Below are positions 21,701-31,298 of a DNA stretch of 64,000 bases, piece by piece. A model generated the notes under the pieces. The model saw only the letters and a program-made list of their open reading frames with translations, was not told where the DNA came from and did not search any database. Position 1 is the stretch's first letter; every line of letters starts with the position of its first letter. Origin of the DNA: Harmothoe impar (Eukaryota; Annelida; Polychaeta; Phyllodocida; Polynoidae); the NCBI GenBank assembly GCA_947462335.1, contig OX381720.1:4657501-4721500 (forward strand), read 5' to 3'. The translations under genes were made by a program, and so were the position numbers.

Positions 21701-22123
21701 ATTGATGTCGTATACAATTGTGATATATTTTTGCTACTGAAATGTATTGTCAAGACGTAATCCTATTCTACAAGCCAATGTATATTAAATCCCATAATAT
21801 TTAATATGTTTATCAATAATTGTTAGTCCTGTACCGTCTGTATCGTCCATCTTGCTCTCTAGAGAACAGGTTTATAATCGATACTCTGTGATAAAATACT
21901 AGGGTTAGCACTTAAAATCAGCTATGCTGAGTGCTATCCTCATCTTTATTGACTGTGTCATAGTACTTATGCGGTATATCATCCTTTTATTATTGTACTT
22001 TTATATTGATTTCATACGACGTATACGAGTAAACATGTTGTGCGTACCTGCAAAGGATGAACGAAGACATCAAATGTAAAATTATTGTGGTCAATAAATG
22101 ATTAAAACACCTCCAAAAAAAAA
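18722..22123 (+). mobile_element. non-LTR retrotransposon (LINE) with intact ORF2 and poly(A) tail
   Basis: It comprises a complete endonuclease/reverse-transcriptase ORF, about 500 bp of 3' UTR, an AATAAA signal at 22093-22098 and an A10 tract at 22114-22123. I see no ORF1 upstream, so the copy is probably 5' truncated just before ORF2, or the family has a single ORF. The 5' boundary is therefore arbitrary, set after the in-frame stop at 18721-18723. No target-site duplication was found by eye. A poly(A) tail, rather than a short-repeat tail, fits Jockey-like more than CR1-like elements. Confidence 0.85.
18745..21600 (+). CDS. LINE ORF2: apurinic-type endonuclease and reverse transcriptase
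   Basis: A 951-residue protein that nicks target DNA and reverse-transcribes its own RNA from the nick. Residues about 13-228 form an endonuclease/exonuclease/phosphatase domain: HLNARS (17-22), the catalytic glutamate in SETW (E46), GDMN (159-162) and the terminal SDH (222-224). A linker follows. The reverse transcriptase spans about 500-780: NYRPIS (518-523), FIDIKKAFD with the first aspartate D590, GTPQGS (646-651), YADD (677-680) and YLG (756-758). The C-terminal region (about 810-951) has the ARRTWND-like motif common in Jockey/CR1 relatives. I see no RNase H or gag-like zinc knuckles. The start is fixed by a stop at 18721, eight codons upstream of the first ATG, in a good AAAATGG context. 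No internal stop or frameshift exists, so the copy is young. The exact clade within the Jockey/CR1 group is not certain. Confidence 0.95.
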   Translation: MVDECTILPGRGLSLLHLNARSVRNKFPQIKTELWNKGLDILCFSETWLTSINLDVDFDLQGYNLFRVDREREIRAGGVCIYVNEQFVCDSLTLSHLNKSTEQIEIQWLIVSKGKAKKVLIGNVYRPPSNSDKSVFIHELNQLVGQIENIDKYDVIITGDMNINVLIDSNDKDNLYGTLGDYSLRQLITDPTRIAETQTCIDLLFTNVVHVNAHGVANINISDHLPVFIRIKRDKTVYNSRQFIGRSYKNYNCDRFKTALGNVDWSTFDNCDDVSVCWDMYFNTISELLDLTCPVKTFNIKNKDEPWLTLELKTRIAEKNLALKKARRTNSVVDWYTANTLKNQISTDCKEAHRSFVVDEAQRNVNDSKEFWASMKKLLPGRNVKSKQINLRNNLGNIINTDETANFINTFFSEIGPKLASNHMNEWSFEGRTVDQQMSDIVISEDEVVNVIKDLNINKSSAMNYVSTQVFRDSVLALPDKFTKILTLSLKYSKIPTSWKQARVTPLPKGGDLSNVSNYRPISQLPVPGKVLERIIHTNLSLHLENNEVLLKEQGGYRKKCSTVDTISSLTDDVLRNRNRGMVTLAAFIDIKKAFDSVNYLILFKKLDKYGIRGKNLAWIKEYFIDRTQVTVCNNTVSDVVNMTCGTPQGSILGPLFFLIYVNDLNTKFANVSTLMYADDTVLYTSGHSLEILAQNMQLSLDNFCSWSSKNKLTINESKTKLMLFSSSIKSKTLLVRNLEIKINQEKLKFVPTYKYLGIILDYELNFNHHVRELRKNLGFKSYMLAILKSYVPTVIMLIIYKTYVLPLFDYGDIIYNGTTKTSSNLLQTIQNRCLKYCFKVPILTSTNVIHKRANLPKLLDRRVYHAQVYGFKKSRKVDALNIRPRHTRESVAPLLKYSNVILSSYEKSTEVFVAQTWNDLDKSLRNIIELSKFKLEMKALLAGKIELYID

Positions 22124-23180
22124 ATGTTTGGTGCTGTTCTTTTGATATATTACACCTATCATACATAGCCATGTTCTGACAGACTTTGGTGAAGAATCTA
22201 TGGGTTGATTCCTTTTAATGAAGCAATTTTCAAGCAAGTCCCCAATATCTAACTCAATAGTAAGCAATTTAGTGAGCAGGCAAGCAGAAAGGATACTCCG
22301 TGCGGGATTAGTTCCGATTTTTGCCACCAGGGGGGCGCCACTATGGCCTTAAATGAAAGAAAAAGGGTAAAAATAGCTCTAGGGTACTTTTTTCTGTAGA
22401 AAAACATGGGAATACACAAAACATTCCATTTCTGGTGAAAAGCCTCCATATTTGGAATGTAAAAAGAATGTTTTAAGGCCTAAATGGGTGTCCTTGTTGA
22501 TGTATGTTGCCATGGAAACATGATTTTTATTCCAAATACAAAAATAAAGATACCCCTTGACAGAATGATTCATCAGGGTTACTATGGTCAAAACAGAATA
22601 AAAATACCATTCCTAGATCAAATTTTATGACTAAAAGAATGAAAATGTATGACATATTTGTCATTATCATCATTATGCTGATTAGATAGGGATATCTGGG
22701 AAAATACGAGACTTAGAGCTTATTGGGCTTTTTGATAGCGCCATGCCCACATATATTCAGGAAGCCATTCCTCAAAAACTAGAATTGATATCTTCAAGTG
22801 TGATATATCACTAGAAAGCTTATGACATCAATTTCAAATTTGACTTTTTTCTTGGAGTATCCTTTTCCCTTGCCTCTACATGTTTCAACACTATTGAGAT
22901 ATAATATGTGAATTACATATAGGATCCTGAGAAATATCCTAAGTCACCTAACTAAAGTAATTTACTGTTGTGATAAACATATTGATGCCTTGTTTTAGGT
23001 TGAAATGATGTCTAGGATCTCTGTAAAAAGTCCCACCAGGTGGAGTGCATTTACTCTGATATGGCACCATAAATCGTAGATAGTATCCTGTATCCTTATA
23101 TTAATTGCCATCGCCCTCCTTATGAGTGAGGAAACATGAGGTTTCCGTTTAAAAGCCCAGATCACATTAACACCCGTAAG
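22124..23180. other. no gene; CTCF-like word at 22325
   Basis: About 1 kb of AT-rich DNA without repeats I can assign. CCACCAGGGGGGCGCCAC near 22326 resembles a CTCF core, but with one extra G. Confidence 0.3.
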
Positions 23181-23420
23181 TTAATCCTTTAAGGACGGCA
23201 TAATGCATGAATGCATCATGCCCTTAGTTGTCATGATGCAAGAATGCAGTTCTGCTGAGTTACTTGCCAGGGCTGCATTGAAGCATCATGCCAACCCTAC
23301 AGGGTTGCGACACTCCCGAAGGGTCGGCATGATGCACCAAGTCATACTCAGCGGGGCTGTTGTGGTGCATCATGACGAGAACTGTCATCTTTTAGCGACA
23401 TGCCATCCTTAAAGGGTTAA
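23181..23420. mobile_element. TM-A MITE, 240-bp intact copy
   Basis: TTAATCCTTTAAGGACGGC to GCCATCCTTAAAGGGTTAA, with all three hairpins: GCAGTTCTGCTGAG...GGGCTGC, GCCAACCC...GGGTCGGC, and a GGTGCATCATGACGA right arm. Confidence 0.85.
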
Positions 23421-23571
23421 AAGGTGAGAAGACTTACAAGTTATGATACTAGGCTGCTGAATAAGCACTTCAGCTCCCTCTCCTGCTGAGGGTCAAACAC
23501 CTATGGTTCTGTGAACTGTCTGTAATGGTTATTTGTCGTGCAGTCAAACAAGACCATTAGTCCACTCCAAA

Positions 23572-23910
23572 TAACATACTCGTGTCTCATCACCTGGCGC
23601 ATCACCAAAATTAGCTTCTGGAGATTTTTTAATTTTGATTTCTTTGCAAATTTTAATGGGAAAACATAACAAAATTAGACAAATATGTGCATATTTGGTA
23701 TTAGATTAAAGCTGAAAATACAGCAAATGTAATGGGCTGGGGGAAACATGCACATCTTAATCTATCAATTTCTAAATGTGAATTTGGTTCCCTGTGAGTC
23801 TTCAAAACCCTATAATATTATGATTTAGGCCTCAGCAAAAAAGGGGGAAAGCGCCCTCGTCATATATCTCACGGCTTAGGGATGGGAAACATATATGTTA
23901 TTTGGAGTGG
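23572..23910. repeat. 339-bp TIR element (CCACTCCAAATAACATA)
   Basis: CCACTCCAAATAACATA at the left is exactly inverted at the right (TATGTTATTTGGAGTGG). The interior is AT-rich and non-coding. No target duplication is visible. Only one copy was noticed. Confidence 0.6.
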
Positions 23911-23917
23911 CTTTATC

Positions 23918-24034
23918 GGGACCTTAATTTAGCAAACCTGACGTAGCTCATTGAACTAGACGCCGACGTAGCAATGCCAGACATATAAGATACGTCTGAG
24001 GTTCATGAGCTACGTCATCGTTATTAAAGGTCCC
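23918..24034. repeat. GGGACC MITE, diverged
   Basis: GGGACCTTAATTTAGCAAAC and TTATTAAAGGTCCC are its ends, with ACGTAGCTCATTGAA pairing to TTCATGAGCTACGT. Confidence 0.75.
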
Positions 24035-24100
24035 TTCCCTCAGATTGACCTAACAAGGTGTGTAGTGCGTGAGATAGCAGTGATAATTCTAGAAGAATAA

Positions 24101-24398
24101 GGCCAATTTTTTTCAAAAGGGTGTGTTTCAGATAACCCAACGCTAGGTACGTCCAATAAAGGGCTGACCCTATCATTTCTTATAATCTTTGGGGTTTTAT
24201 CTAAGAACTTCTTCATATTCCTAGTTATAACTAGTATACTGTAGGAATTAGTAAGTCGTTCTGATGAGTGGTGAGTCATTGTGGCAATTCACAATACATT
24301 CCTAATACTCACAAGATGATAAAAAGAAAATTAGATTCAACCTACCTCTACCGTAAATGTTTGGACCATGTTGCCCGAAACACACACTTTTTTTGGCC
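24101..24398. mobile_element. GGCC-ended MITE with TAA duplication
   Basis: GGCCAATTTTTTTCAAAAGG at the left and CACTTTTTTTGGCC at the right, with inner GTTTCAGATAACCC pairing to GTTGCCCGAAAC. The flanks are TAA at 24098-24100 and 24399-24401. A 3-bp TWA target is typical of PIF/Harbinger transposons. A second copy at 61097-61327 has TTA. Confidence 0.75.
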
Positions 24399-24643
24399 TA
24401 AGTTATTAAGCCGTCATAAGGTGGGGAGGCTAGCTTGGCTAAACCACGCACAAATAGAGAGAGGTATGTTGGTCATGAAGTATGCATGATGATGCTGACT
24501 ATTGGCAGCCTGTGTGCGCCAACAATGTGGCAAACTGCATGTAAAGCTTATCGACCCCCCCCCCTCCCCACCCACCCACACACACACACCTCTGCTTCAT
24601 CTATCCTCATATTGCTGCAGACACACTGCCACTTAAATATCAC

Positions 24644-24841
24644 TTAACCCGTTATGGACGGCATGATGGTCAGCGTGATGGACTGCATTCAAGCATCATG
24701 CCGAGCCTGTGGGGTTGATGCACTCCCGAAGGGACCGCATGATGCACCAATTCAGCCCTGACGAATTAATCGTCTGTGCAGTAGTGGTGCATCATGACGA
24801 CAAGGTTGTCCTCTAGCGACCTGTCGTCCTTAAAGGGTTAA
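24644..24841. mobile_element. TM-A MITE
   Basis: TTAACCCGTTATGGACGGC to CGTCCTTAAAGGGTTAA; the first hairpin is partly deleted. A further TM-A end starts in the same TTAA (24838-24878, ACGACATGTCGC), giving two copies head to tail. Confidence 0.8.
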
Positions 24842-24894
24842 CCCTGTAAGAACGACATGTCGCTTGAGACATTAAGAGACACAAGGGGCCTCTT

Positions 24895-25152
24895 TTACAA
24901 CACGTCACAGCTCGTGTGAATTGTATTACTGTCCTTAATTGTTCCACGAACGTGTACTTATGAATGAACAAGTACATTCGTCATTGTGTAAAGTACAGAT
25001 CTATGGTGGTTGCATAATATGTTGTTGTATATATTTCAACAACATTTCTTGTAAAAGTCTCACAACTCCCCAGTTGACCATCGTCAAGCACGGATTGTGA
25101 CGTCACGAAACGTCTACCAGTTGTCAAGTCCTTGCAATTGGAAAGAGGCCCC
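24895..25152. repeat. 258-bp TIR element (GGGGCCTCTTT)
   Basis: GGGGCCTCTTT at the left and AAAGAGGCCCC at the right enclose AT-rich DNA with GTACTTATGAATGAACAAGTAC and CAACATTTC palindromes. Only one copy noticed. Confidence 0.5.
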
Positions 25153-25412
25153 AGGGGCACTTTGCTAAATGCAAATCAGATCCAGTAATAGAATCTAGTT
25201 GAGAAAAGGGTATTGCCCTCCCTATCCATTTTGTATTTCGCCCTTCTCAAATATCACCAATATGAGAGCTTGCCTGCAGTAATGTTTCCAGTCATCTCAC
25301 TAGTTTAGTAGGGTAACGTGCAAGACTACACTGTAATGTACACACTCCTCCGAAGATGTCATTTGATGAAAACTTTTAAGTGATTTTGCCATAAGTGTGT
25401 TGATCCCAACAG

Positions 25413-25531
25413 CACACACAGAAAAGTGAGAGTCATTGTCGCTAAAACTACCCTCACCTGAGGGTCAGGCACTGCCTGACTCTCAGGTGAGGGTAGTTTT
25501 AGCGACAATGACTCTCACTTTTCTGAGGGTG
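25413..25531. mobile_element. 119-bp near-perfect hairpin MITE
   Basis: CACACACAGAAAAGTGAGAG at the left and CTCTCACTTTTCTGAGGGTG at the right. Almost every base of the left half pairs with the right half around the centre GGTCAGGCACTGCCTGACTC. Copies with clear TA duplications are at 41034-41136 and 42150-42233, and a shorter variant at 31299-31374. Confidence 0.85.
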
Positions 25532-25565
25532 AGTTTGTAAATGCGGTGAAAGAAAGATGTGTTAC

Positions 25566-25765
25566 TCTTTAAATGCATGTTTGTCACCATCGTAAACGAA
25601 TGCAGCACTGGCAAGTAACTTCCCATGGTTGCATTCATGCATCATGCATCATGCAACCCTACAAAGTCGATACACTCCCGAAGGATTGGCGTGATGGACC
25701 AATAAAGTACTAGTAACTCGCTGTGATGGTGCATCATGGGGAAAATGTCGCCATTAACGAGTTGA
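25566..25765. repeat. TM-A, eroded copy
   Basis: The first hairpin (GCAGCACTGGCAAG...GTTGCATTCATGCATC) and the central ACACTCCCGAAGGATTGGC stem are readable; both TTAA ends are lost or mutated. Confidence 0.6.
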
Positions 25766-26087
25766 GAAGCTATCTCTCCTACATGGCAACAATCACTGTC
25801 TATATAACATTTATTAAATCTATCTGAGTCAATCATTCTATTAATCAGCCCTGTCAGTGGTGCAGGGAGGGGTGTGAGGACGCTGTGGGGGAGACATGTC
25901 TGTGCCAGACTCAATACACTGTGAAGTCTTGGGGGAGGCTTGGTAGGATATGTGCAGAATATGCTGCTTCATTTCACCCCTACACTGGTATTCAGTGGCT
26001 CCCTGTACGACCAACCTAGGTTAGTTATTATTATTAAGTGCTGTAGAGGCAGTCTTAAAGCATACAAGCAGTGCGCCACACTGATAA

Positions 26088-26178
26088 TGCAGCACTGGAG
26101 AGTTACTTGCCAGGGCTGCATCGGTGAATCATGACGACAAATGTCATTTTTTAGAGACATCCGTCCCTAAAGGGTTAA
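26088..26178. repeat. TM-A right half
   Basis: The right hairpin and the asymmetric right end (GTCATTTTTTAGAGACATCC, CCTAAAGGGTTAA) are present; the left half is missing. Confidence 0.65.
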
Positions 26179-26280
26179 GTGCTCGTTGGCACCTGTCAGG
26201 AAGACACTTGTTTCAACTATTACAACAACAACGCGTGCCCAGAGTCAGTTCACATCCATCTATATCCTCGTATGTCCATG

Positions 26281-26538
26281 TGGGTGCTTTAAGGGCCGCA
26301 TAGTGGTTTAATGTGCTATGCCCATGGTCGTCATGATGTGTGAATGCATCCCTAGTGAGTCTACTCGGCAGGGCTGCATTCATGCATGATGCCTGCATTT
26401 TAGGAGTGTATCAACCCCATAGGCTGATAGGGTTGGTATGGTACATGAATACAGTGCTACTCGCTATTTACTCAGTAGGGTGGCATTTTGAGGACAAAGA
26501 ACAGACGGCATTAAAGCGCTATGTGTCCTTAAAGGGTA
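26281..26538. mobile_element. TM-A MITE, symmetric subfamily
   Basis: GCTTTAAGGGCCGCATAGTGG and GCGCTATGTGTCCTTAAAGGG are inverted ends and the three hairpins are recognisable; the TTAA on both sides is mutated. Confidence 0.7.
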
Positions 26539-26799
26539 AGTACAGGAGTTAGTACCTCTTTACAGTCTTCTACTATTCTCTTTATTCTCTACAGCCCCTC
26601 TAGATACCTGCACAGTGTTACAAGATGTCTTTTCTGCACCTGATACTGTGAAAGAGGAGAATCTTAATGGCATTAATGGCACCTTATTCACCTTCTTATA
26701 TCAAACAGTTCTCTTTTCTTTTCAGACGTTCAAGAGACAAGAACCGATTTATTGCAACATTCAGGGGGTGTATACATGCAGTGGGGGCGAGCGGTCTAG

Positions 26800-27009
26800 T
26801 CCTTTAAAGGTGGCATAGTGCGTTAATGCGCTGGGCACTTTGTCGCAATCATGCTTGAATCGAGCACTGGCATGTATATCGCAGCATGGTTACTCTTTGG
26901 AACTATATAAACGCTAGTTGGTTCCGCATTAATGGAACACTGTCCAGTAACTCGCCAGTGCTGCATTCATGTATCATGACAGAAATGGGCACATTAATCT
27001 GCCCCTTAA
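26800..27009. repeat. TM-A, diverged copy
   Basis: CCTTTAAAGGTGGCATAGTG on the left and the hairpin CCAGTAACTCGCCAGTGCTG on the right; the middle has drifted. It ends in the TTAA that begins the next copy. Confidence 0.55.
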
Positions 27010-27169
27010 CCCTTTAAGGATGGCATGATACCTTAATGCATCAAGCCCCTGGTAGTCTGGGTCGGCATGATGTATCAATGCAGCACTGGCGAGTTACTCG
27101 CCGGGGCTGCATTGGTAAAGCATGGAGGCAAATATCGTTTTTTAGTGACACGTGTCCTTAAAGGGTTAA
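27006..27169. mobile_element. TM-A MITE with internal deletion
   Basis: Both TTAA ends are intact (TTAACCCTTTAAGGATGG; GTGTCCTTAAAGGGTTAA). Only the right hairpin and part of the central stem remain, 164 bp. Confidence 0.8.
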
Positions 27170-27764
27170 AGGATTGAACTAAAAAGTGCCCCTGGTACGA
27201 GAGGTTGGGGTCTGTATGATGCTACTTACAATCTGCATGTTTTATCCTTTTCTTACATCTATATGTAAATATGGTCCTTTATTCACAGGTTATTTTCTGC
27301 AATACAGAATCTACTTACAGTATAGAAGTAAAATGGTCCTTTGTTGCGGTATGATTGTAAATCAGAGGGGCAACTATGAGGGAGTTAGGTTAACACCTCT
27401 TGAAGGGAGGAGGATGAAATAAATGTGCGCGCCCACACGTACCACCACCATCTGTAGCTATTAGTCATATGTTGTTTTGCCTCAGTCATTCTTGAATAGC
27501 CCTTGCCTGACCAATGTCCCGATGACCAACATGGGATAGGCACTAGAGACAAAGGGATATCTGTGTAGGCCGCATTCCTTGTATCCCGGTATAAACACAT
27601 GCAGCTGTTGTTTGAGACGAGGATACAGTGATTTACTATTGTCAATATATCTTTACGCTTTACAAGACTGGCTCTTCAAAAGTAAGGTACCTGCACATGA
27701 ATGGGCCCTAAATTACAGAAACTGCAGTATATGGTGTAAACATAACATCCCCTTAAATAATGCA
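27170..27764. other. no gene; repeat R fragment at 27465-27560
   Basis: TTAGTCATATGTTGTTTTGCC, TGACCAATGTCCCGATGACC and AGGCACTAGAGAC resemble the inverted copy of repeat R at 3909-4123. The rest is unassigned. Confidence 0.4.
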
Positions 27765-27940
27765 TAGCACTTTAAAGTGCTATACCCTTATCTACATCCT
27801 GTCAATCCTATTGGATTGAACCACTCCGGGATGGCCGTCATAATGCACGGATGCAGCCCTGGCGAGTTACTCACCAAGGCTGCATTCATGTATCATGAGG
27901 AGCAATGCATGACAGCATTATGTTCGTGTTAAAGGGTTAA
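27765..27940. repeat. TM-A copy, left end eroded
   Basis: The central stem (GGATTGAACCACTCCGGGATGG) and right hairpin are followed by GTTAAAGGGTTAA. The final TTAA is shared with the next TM-A copy. Confidence 0.7.
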
Positions 27941-28271
27941 CCCTCTAAGGGTGGCATGTCGCTAAAATATGGTATTTGTCATAATAATGCATCAATGTAG
28001 CCCCAGCGAGTAACTCACATTGGTACATCATGCTGACCTATCGGGAGTGTCTCAACCTCGGTATCCGGAATACAGGCCCTCCTGACTGTAGCCCCCCCCC
28101 CCCCCCCCCACAGGCCCACGGAACACAGGCCCCCAGCCCACAGGCCCTCCGGATCTGGGGCCCCCTGCCTTTAGGCCACCCTGACTACAGGCTCCCGGTC
28201 TGTAGGCACAAATCTCACGTCCATTTCATACGTCCAGACCCCATTATCTCATTCAAATTCATCACGTCCAA

Positions 28272-28895
28272 CACTATCTCTTACAAATCCCTCACGTCCA
28301 ACCCCTCCCTCACATCCAACCCCTCCCTCACATCCAACCCCTCCCTTACGTCAAACCCCCTCCCTCACGTCCAACACCCCTCCCTCACGTCCAACACCTC
28401 TCCCTCACGTCCACTACCACTTCCTCACGTCCACTACCACTTCCTCACGTCCAACCCCCTCCTCACGTCCAACCCCCGCCCTCACATCCAACCCTTCCCT
28501 CACGTCCAACCCCCTCCTCACGTCCAACCCCCTCCATCACATCCAACCCCCTCCCTCACACCCAACCCCCTCCTCACGTCCAACCCCCTCCCTCACATCC
28601 AACCCTTCCCTCACGTCCAACCCCCTCCTCACGTCCAACCCCCTCCTCACATCCAACCCCCTCCTCACGTCCAACCCCCTCCATCACATCCAACCCCCTC
28701 CCTCACATCCAACCCCCTCCTCACGTCCAACCCCCTCCCTCACATCCAACCCTTCCCTCACGTCCAACCCCCTCCTCACATCCAACCCCCTCCTCACATC
28801 CAACCCCCTCCTCACATCCAACCCCCTCCTCACGTCCAACCCCCTCCCTCACATCCAACCCTTCCCTCACGTCCAACCCCCTCCTCACATCCAAC
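28272..28895 (+). repeat. FB2 left arm minisatellite, 18-19 bp unit
   Basis: About 33 units of a CTCACGTCCAACCCCCTC-like sequence with ACGTCC/ACATCC alternation. Higher-order blocks recur (for example CTCACATCCAACCCTTCC). Because the unit is nearly free of stops, a 323-codon proline-rich frame runs through it; that frame is not a gene. Confidence 0.95.
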
Positions 28896-29329
28896 CCCCT
28901 ATAGTAACTCACCAGTACTCCATGAATGCATCATACTGTCCTATGGGTTGAAAACTCTTGAGCTAATTTATATGTGCATCATGCCAACAAATACACATTA
29001 ATCTTCTTGCAATGCTTATAGGCATCATGCTGCCCTTAAAGAGTTAGCACTGGCCGTTGCACCCCTAAAAATTTAAGGATTGTATAATGTTTTAATCTGT
29101 TGCACCCTTGGTCGTCATGATGCATGCATGCAGCCCTGGTGAGTGACATCATTCTTTGGGAATGTATCACATCTGTTGTGTAGGGTCAGTATGATTTCCC
29201 AGAGGCAGCCCACTAGAGCTGCACCCACCATACACCATGCATACATCATGACACATTAAAGCACTGTGCAGCCCTTAAAGGGTTATGGGTGCTGCCTCAC
29301 CAGCCCTTATCATTGTTAGATTGTTAGGA
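28896..29329. repeat. FB2 centre built of TM-A fragments
   Basis: One fragment (28902-29044) carries AGTAACTCACCAGTACTCC and GCCCTTAAAGAGTTA. A second (about 29046-29287) has TTGGTCGTCATGATGCATG, GCAGCCCTGGTGAG and CAGCCCTTAAAGGGTTA. Both are diverged. Confidence 0.7.
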
Positions 29330-30150
29330 GTTGGACGTGAGGAGAAGGTATAGTGGACGTCAGGAGGGAGTAGTGGACGTAGGGAGCAGGTAGTGGACGT
29401 GAGGATCAGGTAGTGGACGTGAGGATCAGGTAGTGGACGTGAGGATCAGGTAGTGGACGTGAGGATCAGGTAGTGGACGTGAGGAGATGGTGGTGGACGT
29501 GAGAAGGTGGTAGTGGACGTGAGAAGGGGGTAGTGGACGTGAGGAGATGGTGGTGGACGTGAGAGAAGGGTGTTGGACATGGGGGAGGGGTGTTGGACGT
29601 GAGGGAAGGGTGTTGGACGTGAGGGAGGGGTGTTGGACGTGAGGGACGGGTGTTGGACGTGAGGGAGGAGTGTTGGACGTGAGGGAGGGGTGTTGGACGT
29701 GAGGGAAGGGTGTTGGACGTGAGGGAGGAGTGTTGGACTTGAGGGAGGGGTGTTGGACGTGAGGGAAGGGTGTTGGACGTGAGGGAAGGGTGTTGGACGT
29801 GAGGGAGGAGTGTTGGACGTGAGGGAGGGGTGTTGGACGTGAGGGAAGGGTGTTGGACGTGAGAGAAGGGGGCTGGACGTGAGGGAGGAGTGTTGGACGT
29901 GAGGGAGGGGTATTGGACGTGAGGGAAGGGTGTTGGACGTGAGGGAAGGGTGTTGGACGTGAGGGAGGAGTGTTGAACGTGAGGGAGGGGTGTTGGACGT
30001 GAGGGAAGGGTGTTGGACGTGAGGGAGGGGTGTTGGACGTGAGGGAGGGGTGTTGGACGTGAGGGAAGGGGGCTGGACGTGAGATAAGGGTTTGGATTTG
30101 AGGCAAGGGTGTTGGACGTGAGGGAGAGGTGTTGGACGTGAGGGAGGAGG
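29330..30150 (-). repeat. FB2 right arm minisatellite, exact 20-bp unit
   Basis: About 40 units of TGTTGGACGTGAGGGAAGGG on the plus strand, the inverted form of the left arm. The inner units (29340-29570) read GTAGTGGACGTGAGGATCAG. The strict 20-bp register contrasts with the 18-19 bp left arm, so the two arms have been expanding separately. Confidence 0.95.
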
Positions 30151-30519
30151 GCAGAATAATTTGTTAGAGACAGTGAAATGGACGTATGACAGGGGTTGGA
30201 CGTATGACAGAGTTGTGGACGTATGACAGGGGTTGGATGTATGGCAGGTTGTGGCCTATGGACAGGGGGCCTATGGCCAGGGTGCCAAAAGACCGGGGGC
30301 CTAAGATCCGGAGGGCCTGAAGGCAGGGGGGCCGGTAATCAGGGTGCCTAAAGGCAGGGTGCCTAAAATCCAAGTGCCTAAAGTCCGTGTACCCTCAACC
30401 TCGTAGGGTCGTTATGATGCTTGAATGCAGCACCGGGTTACTCGCTAGGGCTGCATTCATGCATTATCATGTCCAATGGCATGGTGCATAAAGACCTGAT
30501 GCCGTCCTTAACAGGTTAA

Positions 30520-31298
30520 ATATAGTGACCATGTGATACCCTCACGGGGGATGCCGGCCTGAGCCCCCATCCCCCTGTGTACTACCTTGTCCTTGACCTT
30601 GGTACCATTAAGACGGCTTCCGTTACCTAAAACACTGGTCATTATACCAACATACTGGGGTGGGGCGGGGATAGGATAGCAGCCAAAACAAGGTGTACTT
30701 ATTTAAGGATGGGGGAAAGGGGAGGGAATTCCATTCATTATGAATTTGAATTGAATTGAAACTTATTCAATCTATACTAGGTCAATGAGTTGTAATTCGC
30801 CTGTATCCAGTCGAGGGGTTCGTTGAAATATATCAAAATCCATGTTTTATTTTTGATAGCGCATGCATGTTTCTATCAGTCAATGATTCCGGGGTTCAGA
30901 AATGATTGACCCCCACCCCTGGTCACTACTGGGGTCGGGCGGGAGAGGGGGGTGATACTTTTCCTACTCACAGCAATACCCCTCTCACCAATTTCCCCGC
31001 TTGTCAAAAGTGACCACTCCCTATAAGTCAGTCTGAGACGTCAAATCCATCCACGGCTATTCAAGGCCAATTAATGAGCGTTTACGGGTCAACAAAAGGG
31101 CGGTATGGACACAGACAATGTTGCTATAGTGTATAGTACTTCCTGAACGATTCTCATCTTTATTGAACTTTTTGAAATAATAAATCCGCGTATGATGAGT
31201 TCGTGATTGGGTTTGATTATTGTAAGCACAACTTTTCAAAAGAAAAAGTTATGCCTTACAGGGAAAACTACGAGAGAAAGCAACAATGCTAAGAACCA
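30520..31298. other. no gene; poly-C element end near 31000
   Basis: AGTGACCACTCCCTATAAG at about 31007-31025 is the terminus of the poly-C-tract family; GAATTGAATTGAAACTTATT near 30755 resembles the LINE 3' ends at 57.7 kb. The rest is unassigned. Confidence 0.35.

Larger units (their letters stand above)
28060..30393. mobile_element. fold-back element FB2, 2.33 kb, 9-bp target duplication
   Basis: Flanked by CTCAACCTC on both sides (28051-28059 and 30394-30402). Termini GGTATCCGGAATACAGGC and, inverted, GGTACACGGACTTTAGGC match at 13 of 18 positions. Just inside each end lies a 14-15 bp degenerate repeat built on CCTTTAGGC (about 28070-28210 and 30240-30390). Next come long minisatellite arms on CTCACGTCCAAC, plus sense on the left and inverted on the right. 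The centre (28896-29329) is made of TM-A fragments. No transposase ORF is present. This architecture is that of fold-back elements; a 9-bp duplication would fit a Mutator-type transposase, but that is inference. Confidence 0.85.
27937..30519. mobile_element. TM-A copy split by fold-back element FB2
   Basis: The left part (27937-28059) runs from TTAACCCTCTAAGGGTGGC to GTGTCTCAACCTC. The right part (30394-30519) resumes CTCAACCTCGTAGGGTCG and ends CCGTCCTTAACAGGTTAA. Joined after removing one CTCAACCTC, the two parts give a normal-length inverted TM-A like 36762-37012. This is the pre-insertion state of FB2. Confidence 0.85.

Noticed and set aside
22325..22343. CTCF insulator site
   Set aside because: It has one extra G in the core relative to the consensus and no supporting sites nearby.
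24838..24878. Separate full TM-A copy
   Set aside because: Only about 40 bp of one end is present before similarity stops.
28030..29001. 323-codon proline/serine-rich open frame
   Set aside because: It runs through the FB2 left-arm minisatellite and its length follows from the stop-free repeat unit; composition is repeat-driven and the frame starts inside a TM-A fragment.
29426..30106. 226-codon minus-strand open frame
   Set aside because: It is the inverted right arm of the same fold-back element, read in the equivalent frame.
28272..30150. CRISPR-like regular repeats
   Set aside because: Units are contiguous with no unique spacers and the host is eukaryotic.
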